Shown: positions 47,774 through 60,029 of the stretch, in pieces
How positions within the stretch are numbered: the stretch's first letter is position 1
How the letters are laid out: each line of letters opens with the position of its first letter
Origin: Malus domestica
Taxonomy: Eukaryota > Streptophyta > Magnoliopsida > Rosales > Rosaceae
Direction: 5' to 3'
Assembly (NCBI RefSeq): GCF_042453785.1
Contig: NC_091667.1
Span: forward strand, 35,394,001-35,458,000
Length of the DNA: 64,000 nt
Program-made: the position numbers and the translations under genes
The notes under the pieces: generated by a model
What the model was told of the DNA's origin: nothing
The model's input: the letters and a program-made list of their open reading frames with translations, nothing else
Databases searched by the model: none

Positions 47774-47928
47774 TTGACGACTTGACTTGGTGGATAAGAG
47801 TATTGGTTGACGGCTCGACTTTTATTTTTTTTGGAAATAATTGACGACTTGCCTTGCCTTGGTGGATAAGAGTATTGGTTGACGGCTCGACTTTTATTTT
47901 TTTAGAAATAATTGACAACTTGACTTAG
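47774..47928. repeat. ~70-bp tandem duplication
   Basis: Two copies of GGTGGATAAGAGTATTGGTT, GACGGCTCGACTTTTATTTT and AAATAATTGACGACTTG. Confidence 0.88.
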
Positions 47929-48259
47929 GTAGTTATTTTATGGATAATATTTGGATATTGACTGTTCAGTACCCAAAATTTATTGACCTCCAATAAAACA
48001 AAGACACCTGTCCATTTTCAAGTCTCGAATCACACAACCAAGCACTCCTATTCCTGCAAGAGGTGTTATCCACACACTTCATTTTGCTTCTCACACGCCC
48101 CTAGATAATTTATGTATGTTGTTATTCTTCAATTCATCCGATCCGACGGCTAAAAATTAAAAAGATGTGTAAGAAGTAAAATGGGGTGTGTAGATATCAC
48201 ATCCCTGCAAACCAGACATCCTTCTTCTCCTTCTCCTTGCCCAAAGTTCACTCCAAACC

Positions 48260-48430
48260 TGCAAAAAAACATTGCAAATTGTTTCATAAAAGGTATCACC
48301 CATCTAACTGAACTCATACGATTTATTTTTATAAAAAGGAGATCCATGCTCTTCCTTGAGGTTCTTCCTCACGCACTGATTGTAACCACTATGGAGATCC
48401 AAATTAATTAACGGCAGAAAGTGTGGCTTC
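48260..48430 (-). pseudogene. Relic of a retrotransposon reverse transcriptase
   Basis: On the - strand a frame reads INLDLHSGYNQ followed 22 residues later by YEF, the same spacing as the LDLRSGYHQ ... YEF segment of Ty3/gypsy reverse transcriptases, with SPFY where the family has TAFR. A second frame then reads VIPF where VMPFGL is expected, implying a frameshift. The rest of the domain is not recognisable. It is a short decayed fragment and the match could be partly chance. Confidence 0.45.
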
Positions 48431-49311
48431 AGGATCTTGCTTGTCACCACAAACATCACCAGGTTGAGATCAAATGGTGAGAGGGACTGTCCAGATTGAT
48501 GATGACAGGTCGCAATCATCGCCATCGTCCATAAGACGACGATCGCAGTCTTTGTAGAAAAAAGGGATTGGTGGGTCGCAGGAAATAGGGATTGGGTCGC
48601 CGGAGAAGAGAAAGGTTGCGGGTGCGTCGCCGGCGATAAGAGAGGGTAAAATTGTGTATTCAAAAGTAAGGGTAAAATTGAAAGAAAAAAGGGCAAAAGT
48701 TAATAAGCCCTCTTCTTTTAATAATATAGATTAGTAGGTCAGTAAATGTGGAGCACTGAACAATCAGTACCCAAGAATTATTCTTATTGTATTGCTATAT
48801 ATAATGTAGAAAATTACTCGCTTGGTCCAAACGAGCGTATAACGGTATAAGCCAATATTTTGTTTGATGTTAATTTGATGTTTTTGTCCCTCGTGGAGAA
48901 AATTGCTTGGCTTTTCCCTCAATTGGGCAATCAAACAATGAGTCTCAAATTTTGTTGCACTCGTGTTCTAAAAGTTTCTGTTTAGAGCAGTTTAGGCCTT
49001 GCTGAAGTGCTAGGTCACCGTCATGATTAATCTCTTAAGTATTTAATGAAAAGTAAAGAGCCTCTAGACTTGCCTTAGAAATGGTAATCGTGTTGTGTTT
49101 GCCGTATTCGTATAATTTTCGTAACATACCTTATATTTTAACGAATCTTGTCGTATCAAACTCGTTAAAATGAACAAATAACCCAACCTGAATTCTACAT
49201 ATTAAAATTAACAGATATTATAACATGATTCGTTATTGACTTCATATTCCCACTTTAAGATCCATGACCCCTTGTATTTGGCCATTTCATGTAAAAGAGG
49301 GGGAATCTTGG

Positions 49312-50542
49312 CAGTGGCGAAGCCAGGATTTGCCGAGGGGAGGGGCGAAATTCAAAAGAGTGTAATGTTCAATCGAAACGGTTGCTTTCACATTGAAGAG
49401 TGCAAAGTTTTAAATCAATATTCATAACAGAAAATAGTCTCTTTACCAATACGGTTGTAAGCGGTAATATTAAAGCCATGTAACAAGCTTAAATTGGTTA
49501 GGATTAGATTCTTAAAGACGTTAGGCGCTAGTTAGGCAGCGGACTGGAGCCTAGCAGCTAGGCGCCTAGGCAAGATTTAGGCTTCTGTCTAGATGGATTT
49601 AAATGAATTTCTTTTATCGTAAAATAAGCATTGAACAATATTTACATTACTTTAAAAAATTAATACAATATTTATAATAATGTGAAAGTTTATAATAAAT
49701 AAGCTAGGAGTCTTAAAAAGAGGGGAAAAAATACATACAAGAATAATAAATAAATAAAAGAGAGAAATGGGTTAACAAACCACAAAAAAAGATGGGTCAG
49801 AAGAGAAAAAAAAATAGTGGGGAAAATATAATACTTGAGTAGTCACTGGGAAGTACTCAATTTAGGACAATGATTGTCTGCCCTCCACTTCTGGTGCCCT
49901 TCCCGTGCCCTCCTATTTTGTGTGGTCACGGTTAAGCCACGTTAACATTTTATATTTTTTTTATAGATATAATAAGACAAAAATGAATTGTAATATAAAA
50001 TATTGACGTGGCTTAACCGTGACCACACAAATAGAATGGCACGAGGAGGGTACCGGAAGTTGAGGGCAGACAATCTTTATCCCTCAATTTACTGACCAAA
50101 TGATATGGGCCAATAAAGTCAGCACAGCTGTCCCTTTAATTCTTTGTTACACTTTCGCTATGTTAAGAACCAAACATATCGACCAGCCTTTATCCTGTTT
50201 TCCAAACATATGCTATCATGCTATCCAAACAGGTCTTCTCCCTCACTGAAATACTACTAGCCTTCATCCCATTATCCCAAGCCATTATCCTCTCCCACCA
50301 GGGCCACCACCAAGAAGGACGACGATGTTGGTGACTGGTCTCTGTGCGAGGAAGTAGAAAATGGACAGCTGTGAAGTTCGTGAACAGAAAACCCAGAAAA
50401 ACAGAGGGCGCCGTGAAGTTCGTGAACCATTATTTTCCGGCGAGGCGCGCGAGGGGAGTGGCGAAGACCTGGGGTTAAGTGGTGTTTCCCGGCGAGGGGA
50501 GTGGCGGCCGCCACTCCTCGCTCCCACGTGGCTTCGCCACTG
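49312..50542. mobile_element. Non-autonomous hAT element (1,231 bp)
   Basis: Terminal inverted repeats are CAGTGGCGAAGCCA and TGGCTTCGCCACTG. A perfect 8-bp duplication AATCTTGG lies at 49304-49311 and 50543-50550. The interior contains a CCTAGGCG-type fragment (49520-49590), a complete Mutator-like MITE (49865-50082) and a GC-rich stretch near 50400-50530 whose open frames are not recognised. No transposase was seen. Confidence 0.88.
49865..50082. mobile_element. Mutator-like foldback MITE nested in the hAT element
   Basis: The ends are GGACAATGATTGTCTGCCC and, in reverse complement, GGATAAAGATTGTCTGCCC. The perfect 9-bp duplication CTCAATTTA (49856-49864, 50083-50091) fits Mutator-like transposition. 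Nearly the whole 218 bp folds back on itself, with GTGTGGTCACGGTTAAGCCA opposite its complement. Confidence 0.88.
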
Positions 50543-50818
50543 AATCTTGGTATGCTAGAGACTTGTGAAAATCATTCCCGCCCAACTCTGCTGCCAAACG
50601 GTTGGAATATGCTGAGGAACAGTTTGCGTTGTTCTGCAATTCTTCAACAGATAAACTCTTTGGATTAATCTTATTTTCCACTATTATCACATGTATTTAA
50701 TGTTGTAAAATTTTCATTTGAGAATAGTCTATCTTGTAACTGATTGATTGATGTAAAGCTATATATACAACACGTACTCTCATTTATGGTTAACTGAGTT
50801 GATTTCATTGTTCACAAA

Positions 50819-51040
50819 GGAAATGAATCCTCGCCGGGTTCTTTTCTAGGAGATTTTAGGGATCTCGTGATTGGGACCGTGTATCGTACATCATGCGGTC
50901 AAAAATCATTTTAAAATTTAAAATTTAAAATTATATGTAAATAGTGTCTAACGAAAACTGATCGTACGATATACAATGAACGATCGCGATCACTAGATTC
51001 TTAAGATCCCCAAGAAAAGGATCCGGCGGGAATCCTTTCC
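50819..51040. mobile_element. Mutator-like foldback MITE (222 bp)
   Basis: The ends are GGAAATGAATCCTCGCCGG and, in reverse complement, GGAAAGGATTCCCGCCGG. Flanking GTTCACAAA (50810-50818) and GTTCACGAA (51041-51049) are a 9-bp duplication with one difference. A truncated relative lies at about 28170-28330. Confidence 0.82.
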
Positions 51041-51060
51041 GTTCACGAAGCCATTTATTC

Positions 51061-51293
51061 AGAGCTCGTTTAGATGTGTTTTTAAAATGACTAAAAACGT
51101 TTTTGGTGAAAAGGTTTTTAGAACTAATCTTTGGTAAAAATACAAATAAATTCTGGAAAAGAGCTTAAAGTGCTTCCTGAAAGAAGCACATAATTGGTGC
51201 TTCTTGCAGAAAACACTTTAAGTGCTTTTGGAATTCAAAAACATTCTCTAAAAGCGCTTTCAATCATTTTAAAAGTACATACAAACGAGCTCT
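51061..51293. mobile_element. Foldback MITE with AGAGCTCGTTT ends
   Basis: AGAGCTCGTTTAGATGTGTT pairs with the right end ACATACAAACGAGCTCT. The centre has AAGTGCTTCCTG and AAGCACATAATT words. It is the same family as the MITEs in the CNGC introns. No clear target-site duplication was found. Confidence 0.7.
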
Positions 51294-51758
51294 CAATCAC
51301 TGCTAAATATTTAAGTCAAACTACAGACTAAAGTGAATTACCATTGGAGTTAGCCAAACCACCTCTTGAACAGTAATACGGCCGTTGTTGTGCAAACAAC
51401 ATTCCCCTCTTTTTCTTCCTTTCTATTCTCTCATTCTCAACCTCCCTTCAAGTAAGTTCCCAGCCTAGTTTTAGTTCTTTCACAATATAAGATACTAAGA
51501 AAGAGATAATTCGACTGAAGTTGTTTAAAAATAATTTTTGATCGACTGACACATGAAAGATTGAATGGATTGACAATTTTGTGCATTGAGAAAGGTATGT
51601 TGTAAAGGCTTGATTTTGAAAATGTGTGATTGATGATTTTGACTCTAGATATACTAGAAGAAAGGAGAAATTAGGTTTTCATCGTTCATTTTGCTACTCT
51701 ATTAATTAAAATCATATTTCTTTTCAATTTTTTGATCAAGATCCTTGTGTATTAATAA

Positions 51759-54084
51759 TGACACACCCTAACCCGAAGACTAGGACGTGCTGGCCGTCAC
51801 GTGAGCGTGACGTAACCATAACGCAAGGAAACGATTTAATAATAAAATACGAGTCAACGAAAACCACTAAATGCAGATATTTACAACCTAGCATACTATG
51901 TGCATAAGAGTGTACTAAACACGTATAAACAGAGCATAAGCGTCTAGGTGCAGTCAAGTAGGACCATAACTATTTTACAACACCCTCGGGTGAAATCCTA
52001 CATTTATTTATTCTGTCAGAACGCCGTAGCAGTCCTCGTAGGCCACCAACGCCTCAACTATCAACTAGAACCTGGAGGGGCGAAAAACAGAAAACGTGAG
52101 TGGGCGAAAATAAAGCTTTTCTAAAACATTTCATGAATCCACATTTATAACCCCTTTTTGGAAAACCTGTATACTTTCCCAGAAAAATAGTATATAGCAT
52201 ATATATCTCAACTGTCTCGATCATCATTCTTATAACAGATTCAATAAAGAATGTACCATGCCAATTTCAACAGTTTAGTATGAATGCATTGACATAATAT
52301 AAATCAGGTAAAAGAAATAATCAATCAGAGGCCCTCTAATAGCCCTGAACGATTGAACCTAGAGCTCAACATCTATCAATCTCACTCTACCGGAGTCACT
52401 CCGCGTGACCTGTCCGGCCTTCTGCACATCAGTCGGAACCACCTAATGTAGTCTGAACGACTCATGGTAATATTCGCTCTAGTGCTTCTCTCATCAATCA
52501 TCTGTGTACAATAACCTAAGGTCACCCACCAGTCATAATCTCACTAACACTCTACGACTGGCCCGTCGTACCCACTCCGCGTGGACTGTACGACCAGCAT
52601 CTACTTGGATCCAAGGCGAGCGTGCGATGCGGTGAATACTATAAGCACTAAACCATGGTGCAGGATATGAGCTCAATATATCATCATCATCATCATAATA
52701 TTAATTAAATACTTACCTGTGCTTCCACAGCACCATCATACATATATGCATCATACGACAGTTCATAATATCCATAACATTCTATGCATGGCAATCACAT
52801 CATATTTCATTTCATTTCACTATATTTTTCATTTAAATTTGATTTCTGGGAAAATCGAGTATATAGGTATATATATAGAAAGCAATGCCCACTCACTGAT
52901 ATGTCGCCGGGTCGTAACCCCCTTGACGCCCCTGGATGTGCTCGTCCTCGTTAAAGGTTCCACCTAGAAGTGAAATAACTTAAAACAATCATTTAACGCA
53001 CAATTAACGCACCTAAACCAAACTAGGTAATAAATTCTTCATACGTTGCTCAAATTAGGTATATGAATATACCACCGTGACCTACACAACCTCAGGATCA
53101 TCCCCATATTTTTAAAATAATTTTTGGAGGTCCCACGCGCCCTCACGCGCCTGACGTGGCACGGACCTACGCGCCCCCCACGCGCGGCCACGTGCCAGGC
53201 ACACTGACGGTACAGTGAACGGCGTTAGGGAATATTCCTGGAATATTCCGTTAGCTAACTGACGGCGTCAGTTAACGCCGTTGGAATATTCCGTCAAAAC
53301 TGACGGAATATTCGTCGTCTTCTCCGGCGAGTCACCGGCCGCCGGCGACTGTTCGCCGGTTTCTGGAAAAATTTCAAATTCACTATTCTCCTTCGTTTTT
53401 CAACCATTTTTCATGAAATTTATACCAAAATGAAGCATTTAACATGTACAATCACGTTGGGATGGTTTTAAGGCCTAAAAACAACAAGATCAAACCTTTC
53501 AAAAATCTTCAAATTCGGCCAAACTCGAACCCGACGATCCCGACGTCCAAACTTCCCAAACTTCACACTCCGAGCCTCCTTGGAACTTCCTAAGGCTCGT
53601 GGTGATCTTTGTTTAACCTAAAACACAACCAAATTTAAGTTTGTGAATAGTGCCATTACACGGGGTGTTCTAAAACTAGGGTTCTCGAAATGGAACTCAC
53701 CTGAAACTTATACCTCCGTGATCGTGAAGCTCCCTAGATCACGATGGTGATCTTAGATTGGACATTCGTATAGAATTGTGGTTGTTCTTGGTGTTTGTCC
53801 GAGAGTTCGAGAGAGAATGAGAGTAAGAGAGAGAGTGACTGAGGGAGAGATGAGGAAGAGAGAGAGAAGGAGACCACAAAACGGGAAATGGGGAAGGAAT
53901 CAGGGAGGTAGGACCCTACTTAAGTCCAAATACAAAATAAAATAACACATACTAATATAATTTTAACCCTAGTTTAAGATCTTAGTGTAAAACAAATACC
54001 AGATTTACGCACCTTAATCCCGTTTAAGGGCGTTTCTGTAATTTCACGTCCTCGGAAATGAAATTTCCGGGACGGGCTGTGACA
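51759..54084 (-). mobile_element. Solo LTR 1 (2,326 bp), Ty3/gypsy-type
   Basis: On the - strand it begins TGTCACAGCCCGTCCCGG and ends GGTGTGTCA. A perfect 5-bp duplication AATAA lies at 51754-51758 and 54085-54089, with no internal region, so it is a solo LTR. Shared blocks with LTR 2 include CGTGGACTGTACGAC and GGATCCAAGGCGAGCGTGCG. The segment 53210-53310 is rich in GGAATATTCC palindromes. The lineage is inferred from the TGTCAC ends. Confidence 0.85.
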
Positions 54085-54089
54085 AATAA

Positions 54090-54976
54090 CATCATTAATT
54101 ATTTCAATAATAAATATTTTTTATATTTCTAAATATATTCATTTAATGTTAAAAATGTTACAATTAGTATATTTATATTTATGACTAAATTTATTATCAT
54201 ATATTTTTAGTTTTAGTTTGTACCCATTTTTAATTTGTAATTCTTTTTTAATTTGTATCAATTTTCTTTTCAGTTTTAATTTGTACTCATATATTAATTT
54301 CTTTTTGTGCCCATATTTTTAAAAGTTTATTTGTATTTGTACCCATATTTTTTTTATTTGTACTTTTTATTTTGCTAAATGTACCCATGCTAATTATATG
54401 TACCCATTCATGTAAAACTTTTAATTTAAAATGTACTCATTCTTAAATATACCAATTTGTTATATGTAAAATGTACCCCTTTTTTTATATAAAATCCATT
54501 CAATTTTTTTCTAATCCATTTTTAAACTTATATGGGTACATTCTTTTTTCTTTTATTTTAAATTGTATCCATGTCAAGTTTAATCGAAGAAATTTATTAA
54601 TGTTATTAAGCCTAATATCTTTTTCTTTTTTTTATGTGATTTTGAAGAATGTACCCATGTTTTGATACAATAATTTTTTTGGTTAATTTTGATGAATGTA
54701 CCCATGTTTATACACACACACACAATAGTATATTTATATTTTAATATTTTTAATCCCATATGGTTTTTTTTATTTAAAATCTCATTTATATAAACAACTA
54801 AAATTTCTAATTTTTAATTTTAAAAATATAGTAACGTACATAGAAATAAATTATGACATTAATTTCAGGGACCTCAATCAAAAATTAAAAACCAACAAGG
54901 TTTTAATCAAATAATGTTCATAACTAAGGACCGTATTCAAAGTATTCTTAAAAGAAATTCGAATATATTTATTTTA
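54090..54976. repeat. AT-rich spacer with recurring GTACCCAT words
   Basis: Between the two solo LTRs, (T/A)GTACCCAT or close variants occur about ten times in a T-rich background (54220-54710). It looks like a decayed low-complexity repeat. No gene is seen. Confidence 0.6.
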
Positions 54977-54981
54977 GTTAA

Positions 54982-57686
54982 TGACACACCCCGTCCCGAA
55001 GGAGGGCATGCTGGCCATCACGTGAGAGTGACGTAACCATTTGCACAGTACGGAAGCTTTAAGATACAATTTAAGTTGATACACCCGAAGGTGAGTCCTA
55101 ATTTTGTCCAATCTGTCAGAACACCGTCGAATTCCTCGTAGTCACCACACCTTTGTGATTCCTGAACCTGGAGGGGCGCAAAACCAAAATTGAGTGGGTC
55201 AGTAAAACAATTCTTTTCCAAATCCAAACATTTCTCAAAACGTTGTAACCCCTCTCCGTAAAACCTGTATACTTTCCCAGAAATGTAAAATATAAATATA
55301 CATATATATTCTCAAAACTTCATTTTTACTATCTCAACTACATTTTTCTTTACAAATATGCCATGCCATGTCTAATTCAACAGTTAAGTATGGATGCATC
55401 AACAATAATCATATCAGGTGCAAGAAAGTAATCAACCGAGGCCCTCTACTAATGGCCTTGTACGGTTGAACCTAGAGCTCAAAATCTATCACTCTCACTC
55501 TGCCGGAGTCACCTCTGTGACCTGTCCGGCCTTCTGCACACAAGTTACGCTCTAGTGCTTCTCATAAATCATCTGTGCACATAATCTAAGGTCACCCACC
55601 AGTCGGAATCTCACTAACACTCTCGCGACTGGTCTGTCGTACCCACTCCGCGTGGACTGTACGACTAGCATCTACTTGGATCCAAGGCGAGCGTGCGATG
55701 CGGTGAATACTATAAGCACTAAACTATGGTGCAGGATTTGAGCTCAATATACATCAACATCATCATAACAGAAATAAATACTCACCTGTGCGTCCACCGC
55801 ACCATTTCATACATATGCATCATAAATCAATTCTTACCTGTGCGTCCACCGCACCAATTCATACATATGCATCATAAATCAATTCTTACCTGTGCGTCCA
55901 CCGCACCAATTCATACATATGCATCATATATTAATTCATGCATGGCATTTCAACTCACATTTCTATATACTTTTCATATCAATTCTATGCATGGTATTTC
56001 ACTTCCCGTTTTTCCACATAACTCATATGCATTTCATTTTAAACATATTTTCATTTCAATTCAATTTCTGGGAAACGTCAAGTATATATATATACGGAAA
56101 ACAAAACTGCCCACTCACCTGGAGTTCGTCCAACAACTCCCTAGCACCACACATCAAGGTGTCATGACGATCGCCGCCTAGAATAGTAATCAAATCCAGG
56201 CTCAGAATTCATATCGATAAAATATATAACTTATATAAAATACGTCACTACGTTGATCGATCCGGAAGATCTGCCACTCAGATTTTAAATCCATAACTTC
56301 CAGAGGTCCACATTATACATCTAGGACAACATCCTAAAATTTCATTACCATCCAACGGTCGGATCTCCGTCAATTTCCAAAACTAAGTGACGGTTAACAT
56401 TTTATATTATGGACTTACAATTCCAATTCCGGAAGATCCGTAACTCGGATTCCCAATCCGTAAGTTCCAATAATCCTCAAATATTACGTATTACAACGTA
56501 TCAAAGTTTGGTGACGATCCAACGGTCGGATCATCAATTCACATTTTCACCTAAATGTGAAAACTATAAAACATTATTTGAACACCTAACCAACAATCCT
56601 CAATAACTTTCTCATACGGTGTTCAATTTAGGTATATGAATATACCACAGTGATCTACTCGACGTCACGGACGTCGACATATTTTTAAAATAATTTTTTT
56701 TTTATTTTTTATTTTTACTGTAGCATCTTCTTCTTCCTTGGGTCGCCGGACTGGTTTTTTCGGCGGCCGTTTTCTGGGCAGTTTTTCAAATTGCCATAAC
56801 TTTGTCATTTCTCAACGAAATCAAGTGATTCAAAAAAGAAAGTTGTAGCCCTTGAAGAGACAAAGAGAATGGTACCTTGCACAACACCTAGTTCGCCGTG
56901 GTTTGGCCGGAAACTGCCTCGAAAGCCTCGGAGGTCGCCAGAAACTGGGTATTTTTCAAATGAGTATAACTTCTTCAATACTCAACGAAATTGAGTGAAA
57001 CAAAAAGGAAAGTTGTAGTACTTGACGAGACGAAGAGATTGATACCTACCTCGACTCCTAACTCGCCGGGGATTCGCCGGAAAACGCCTCGAAAGCTCCG
57101 GCCAAACTTTGAACTTGTCGATCTCCGTGTTCTTACGTCCAAAAACTTCCAACGAAGCACTCCGAGCTTCCTTGGGACCTCACTAAGCTTGCTATGATCT
57201 TAGTTTGGCCTAAAACACAACCACTTCAAAGATCATGAACAGTACACATTCACGGGGTCTTTAGAACTAGGGTTTTTCGAAATGAAACTTACCTGAAAAT
57301 GGTACCTACGTGATCGTGAAGTCCTCAGGGTTGCAATGGTAGTCTTAACTTGGACGTTGGTATAGGTTTTAGGTGGTTTTGGTGGTTGCTCGTGCGTTCG
57401 AGAAGAAGAGAGAGAGTGAGAGTTTCTGAGGAAGAGCTGAGAAAGAGAGAGAGAGTGATTGAGGAGATGAGAGAGAGACAACAAACGGGAAATGGGGAGG
57501 GATTTAGGGTGTAGGACCCTACCTAAAGTCCAAACACAAAATTATTAGTCCAAGTTTAAGTTTAATTAACAATAGCTTAGGAATTTTAGGTAAAACCAAT
57601 ACCAAAATTACGCACCTTAATCCCGTTTAAGGGCATTTTCGTCTTTTCACGTCCTCGGAATTAAAATTCCAGGACGGGCTGTGACA
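54982..57686 (-). mobile_element. Solo LTR 2 (2,705 bp), same family as solo LTR 1
   Basis: The ends are TGTCACAGCCCGTCC... and ...GGGGTGTGTCA on the - strand. A perfect 5-bp duplication GTTAA lies at 54977-54981 and 57687-57691. It carries a ~53-bp triplicate absent from LTR 1 and two related blocks at 56750-57000 (AACTTTGTCATTTCTCAACG and AACTTCTTCAATACTCAACG). Confidence 0.87.
55785..55945. repeat. ~53-bp tandem triplication in solo LTR 2
   Basis: Three copies of ACCTGTGCGTCCACCGCACC, ATTCATACATATGCATCATA and AATCAATTCTT. LTR 1 has a single unit near 52717, so this is a family-internal expansion. Confidence 0.9.
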
Positions 57687-57691
57687 GTTAA

Positions 57692-60029
57692 GCTAAAATG
57701 TTTTAAGCCCAAAAAAGAGATAATAGAAAAATATTGTACATTTTATTTTTCTTGTGAAAATAATGTATCGAAAATAGCCTCATTTTAGTTTCTCGCCTTA
57801 GGCCACTAAAAACTCATAAACGGCCTTGAACAGTGAACTACCATTTTTTTTAATTTAAAATGTCCAACCTCATTATTTCATGAATGTCAATTTGTAAATT
57901 TGGCCAATCAAAGATTCAAAATAGAAAGTTTGAAATCCTTTCCATTCTCGCATAGAGTAATTAATGCTAGGTAAATCAAATTATAGAACAAATTTGCTTT
58001 TAATATAAGTCACAAATATAAAATAACCACGTTAATTAATACATAAGTATTATCTAATAGTAACTACGTAATATGATATAATAAATTTCATCTAAATAGT
58101 TGATATCTCTAGCATCCTCACATGATATGGGGTTGGGTTTTTGTCGACTATTTCTTCGTGTGAAATAAAAGAAGCGTAAGTTTAAAAACCATCAATAAAA
58201 CACTTGCAGTTGACTTAATTACTTTGTGCTAATGTCTTGTTGCTGTTTGATTCTCAAAACATACATAACATCATGCACTCTATATATGTAAGGTTTAGAT
58301 CGCACTTGATGAATACAAAAACATAGAAACGCTACCCTGGCTAAATATCAACAGTATTGTTTGAAGGCCAGAGCTCAAATGTAACCAGCTAGAGTTGTGT
58401 ATGGAACTCTTGGCCATAATTTGAGCGTCTCCACTTTGACGTTTCTCAAGATACTAGCCTGCTGTTGATTTTCTTCTTCTTTTTCTGCTTAATTGTCAGT
58501 TTTTTCTGATTTAAATGCATGCAATTCATAATCCTGCGGATTTATATTTTTAGTCTACTTATTTTGTTGTTCTTGAATAATTTCAGGCCGCAGTTACTGA
58601 TGGATTTAGTCGAACAGTTGGCAATCTCCTCTACACGGTTAGTAATTTAACTTTAAGCCATATGTTAACATTTCTGATTAAGCTATTAATCCAGTAAATT
58701 AGTTAGGAAAGCATGGTTGAATAAATAAGAGGATGGACGGTTGCAGGATTTTCTCGCTGCGGCTAAGGAAGGAGCTTGGATGGGGTGATGTCGATGTGCT
58801 TAGGTAATTACAGAGGAGAGTGGGATATTGAAAATTGATCGATTTCATTGCTTCAGTTCTCTAATTTGCCTCCGGCAGCACCAACTTCGACTGGGAATCT
58901 GGGATACTAAAAATTATACATGTTGGACCCGTCCGGTTCTCAGTTTTAAAATGGTAAAATCCGTCCCATCCCGTTGTATTTTCAGACGGGTCCGATCCGA
59001 ACCCTTTAATTTTGGATCCGGCCCGACCTGTACCCACCCATACCTCTAGCTGTATCATAGCAACATAATAACTACCTAAGGCAAGTCGTCAATTGTTTCC
59101 AAAGAAAAGAAAAGTCATCGTCAACTTAAACTTAAACTCTTATCCCCCAAACAATCGTCAATGATAAAATTTATCAAAACATGAAAAAATAATGGAAATT
59201 TTGACTCTTTAGATTATTAAAAAGGATTTTGTAACTCAATTGTTTAAAAGTATTTCTTTTTACATTTGTTGTTCTGTTTAAATGACTCTCCTGTTAATTT
59301 AAATGAGTATGATTGACAATTCTAATTGTTAAACCCAATAACCATGAATAACCGCCGAACAGATTGAATTTGAGTATGAAAATTTGGATATATTTTGAAT
59401 ATGGGAAAAAACTGTGAATATTATTTGGTTATGCATATAGGCCCCCAATTCGACCCGAATAATATATAATATAATAGTGTTATATATATATATCATTCAC
59501 CGAATCTATTATTGTGAGAATACAAAAGTTGCATTTTGTGGAAAAGTTCAAAAGTTTTGAATCAAAACCAATGAGAATTCAACGTAAACCCCTCCACTTC
59601 TTTTTTTTTTTAAACAAAAAAAAACAAGCCAAAGGCAAATTTAATCTCTTAGGCGATCTCTAACCAATCCGGTCAAAGGTTCATAGGTCAAAATATAATT
59701 TGTTTTGACAGGAAAATCATTTTCAACCGAGGACTAGGTCAAATAGCTTGTGGGCCCCACCTAGTCAACAAGCCGGCCAAAAGGAGCCAGCTAATCAGCC
59801 CGTTTGCACCAGCCCAAACCCATGCTAATTGACGTCATGTTACTATTGGATTTGAATTTTTTTTAGACGAAATTTAAAAAAAATCTATTTTTTTCCCTAT
59901 AAATACCTAAGCCATTTCTACACAATTTCTCACATCATTTTGACAATTCCATATTATCTTAACTCATTTTATTTCAATTCTTCACCAATTTTTCACATCA
60001 TTTTAATTATTAAATATTTTAATTATACA
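57692..60029. other. Spacer with a possible two-exon gene fragment
   Basis: At 58587-58637 and 58747-58788 two short blocks are bounded by plausible splice sites (TTTCAG|GCC, ACG|GTTAG, TTGCAG|GAT). They read in one frame as AAVTDGFSRTVGNLLYT then DFLAAAKEGAWMG and a stop. I do not recognise the protein; it may be a relic exon pair of a host gene. A stretch at 58930-59045 with GACGGGTCCGATCC words looks like repeat sequence. Nothing else coding is seen. Confidence 0.35.

Noticed and set aside
55726..56181. 151-codon + strand frame in solo LTR 2
   Set aside because: It is created by the 53-bp triplication inside the LTR.
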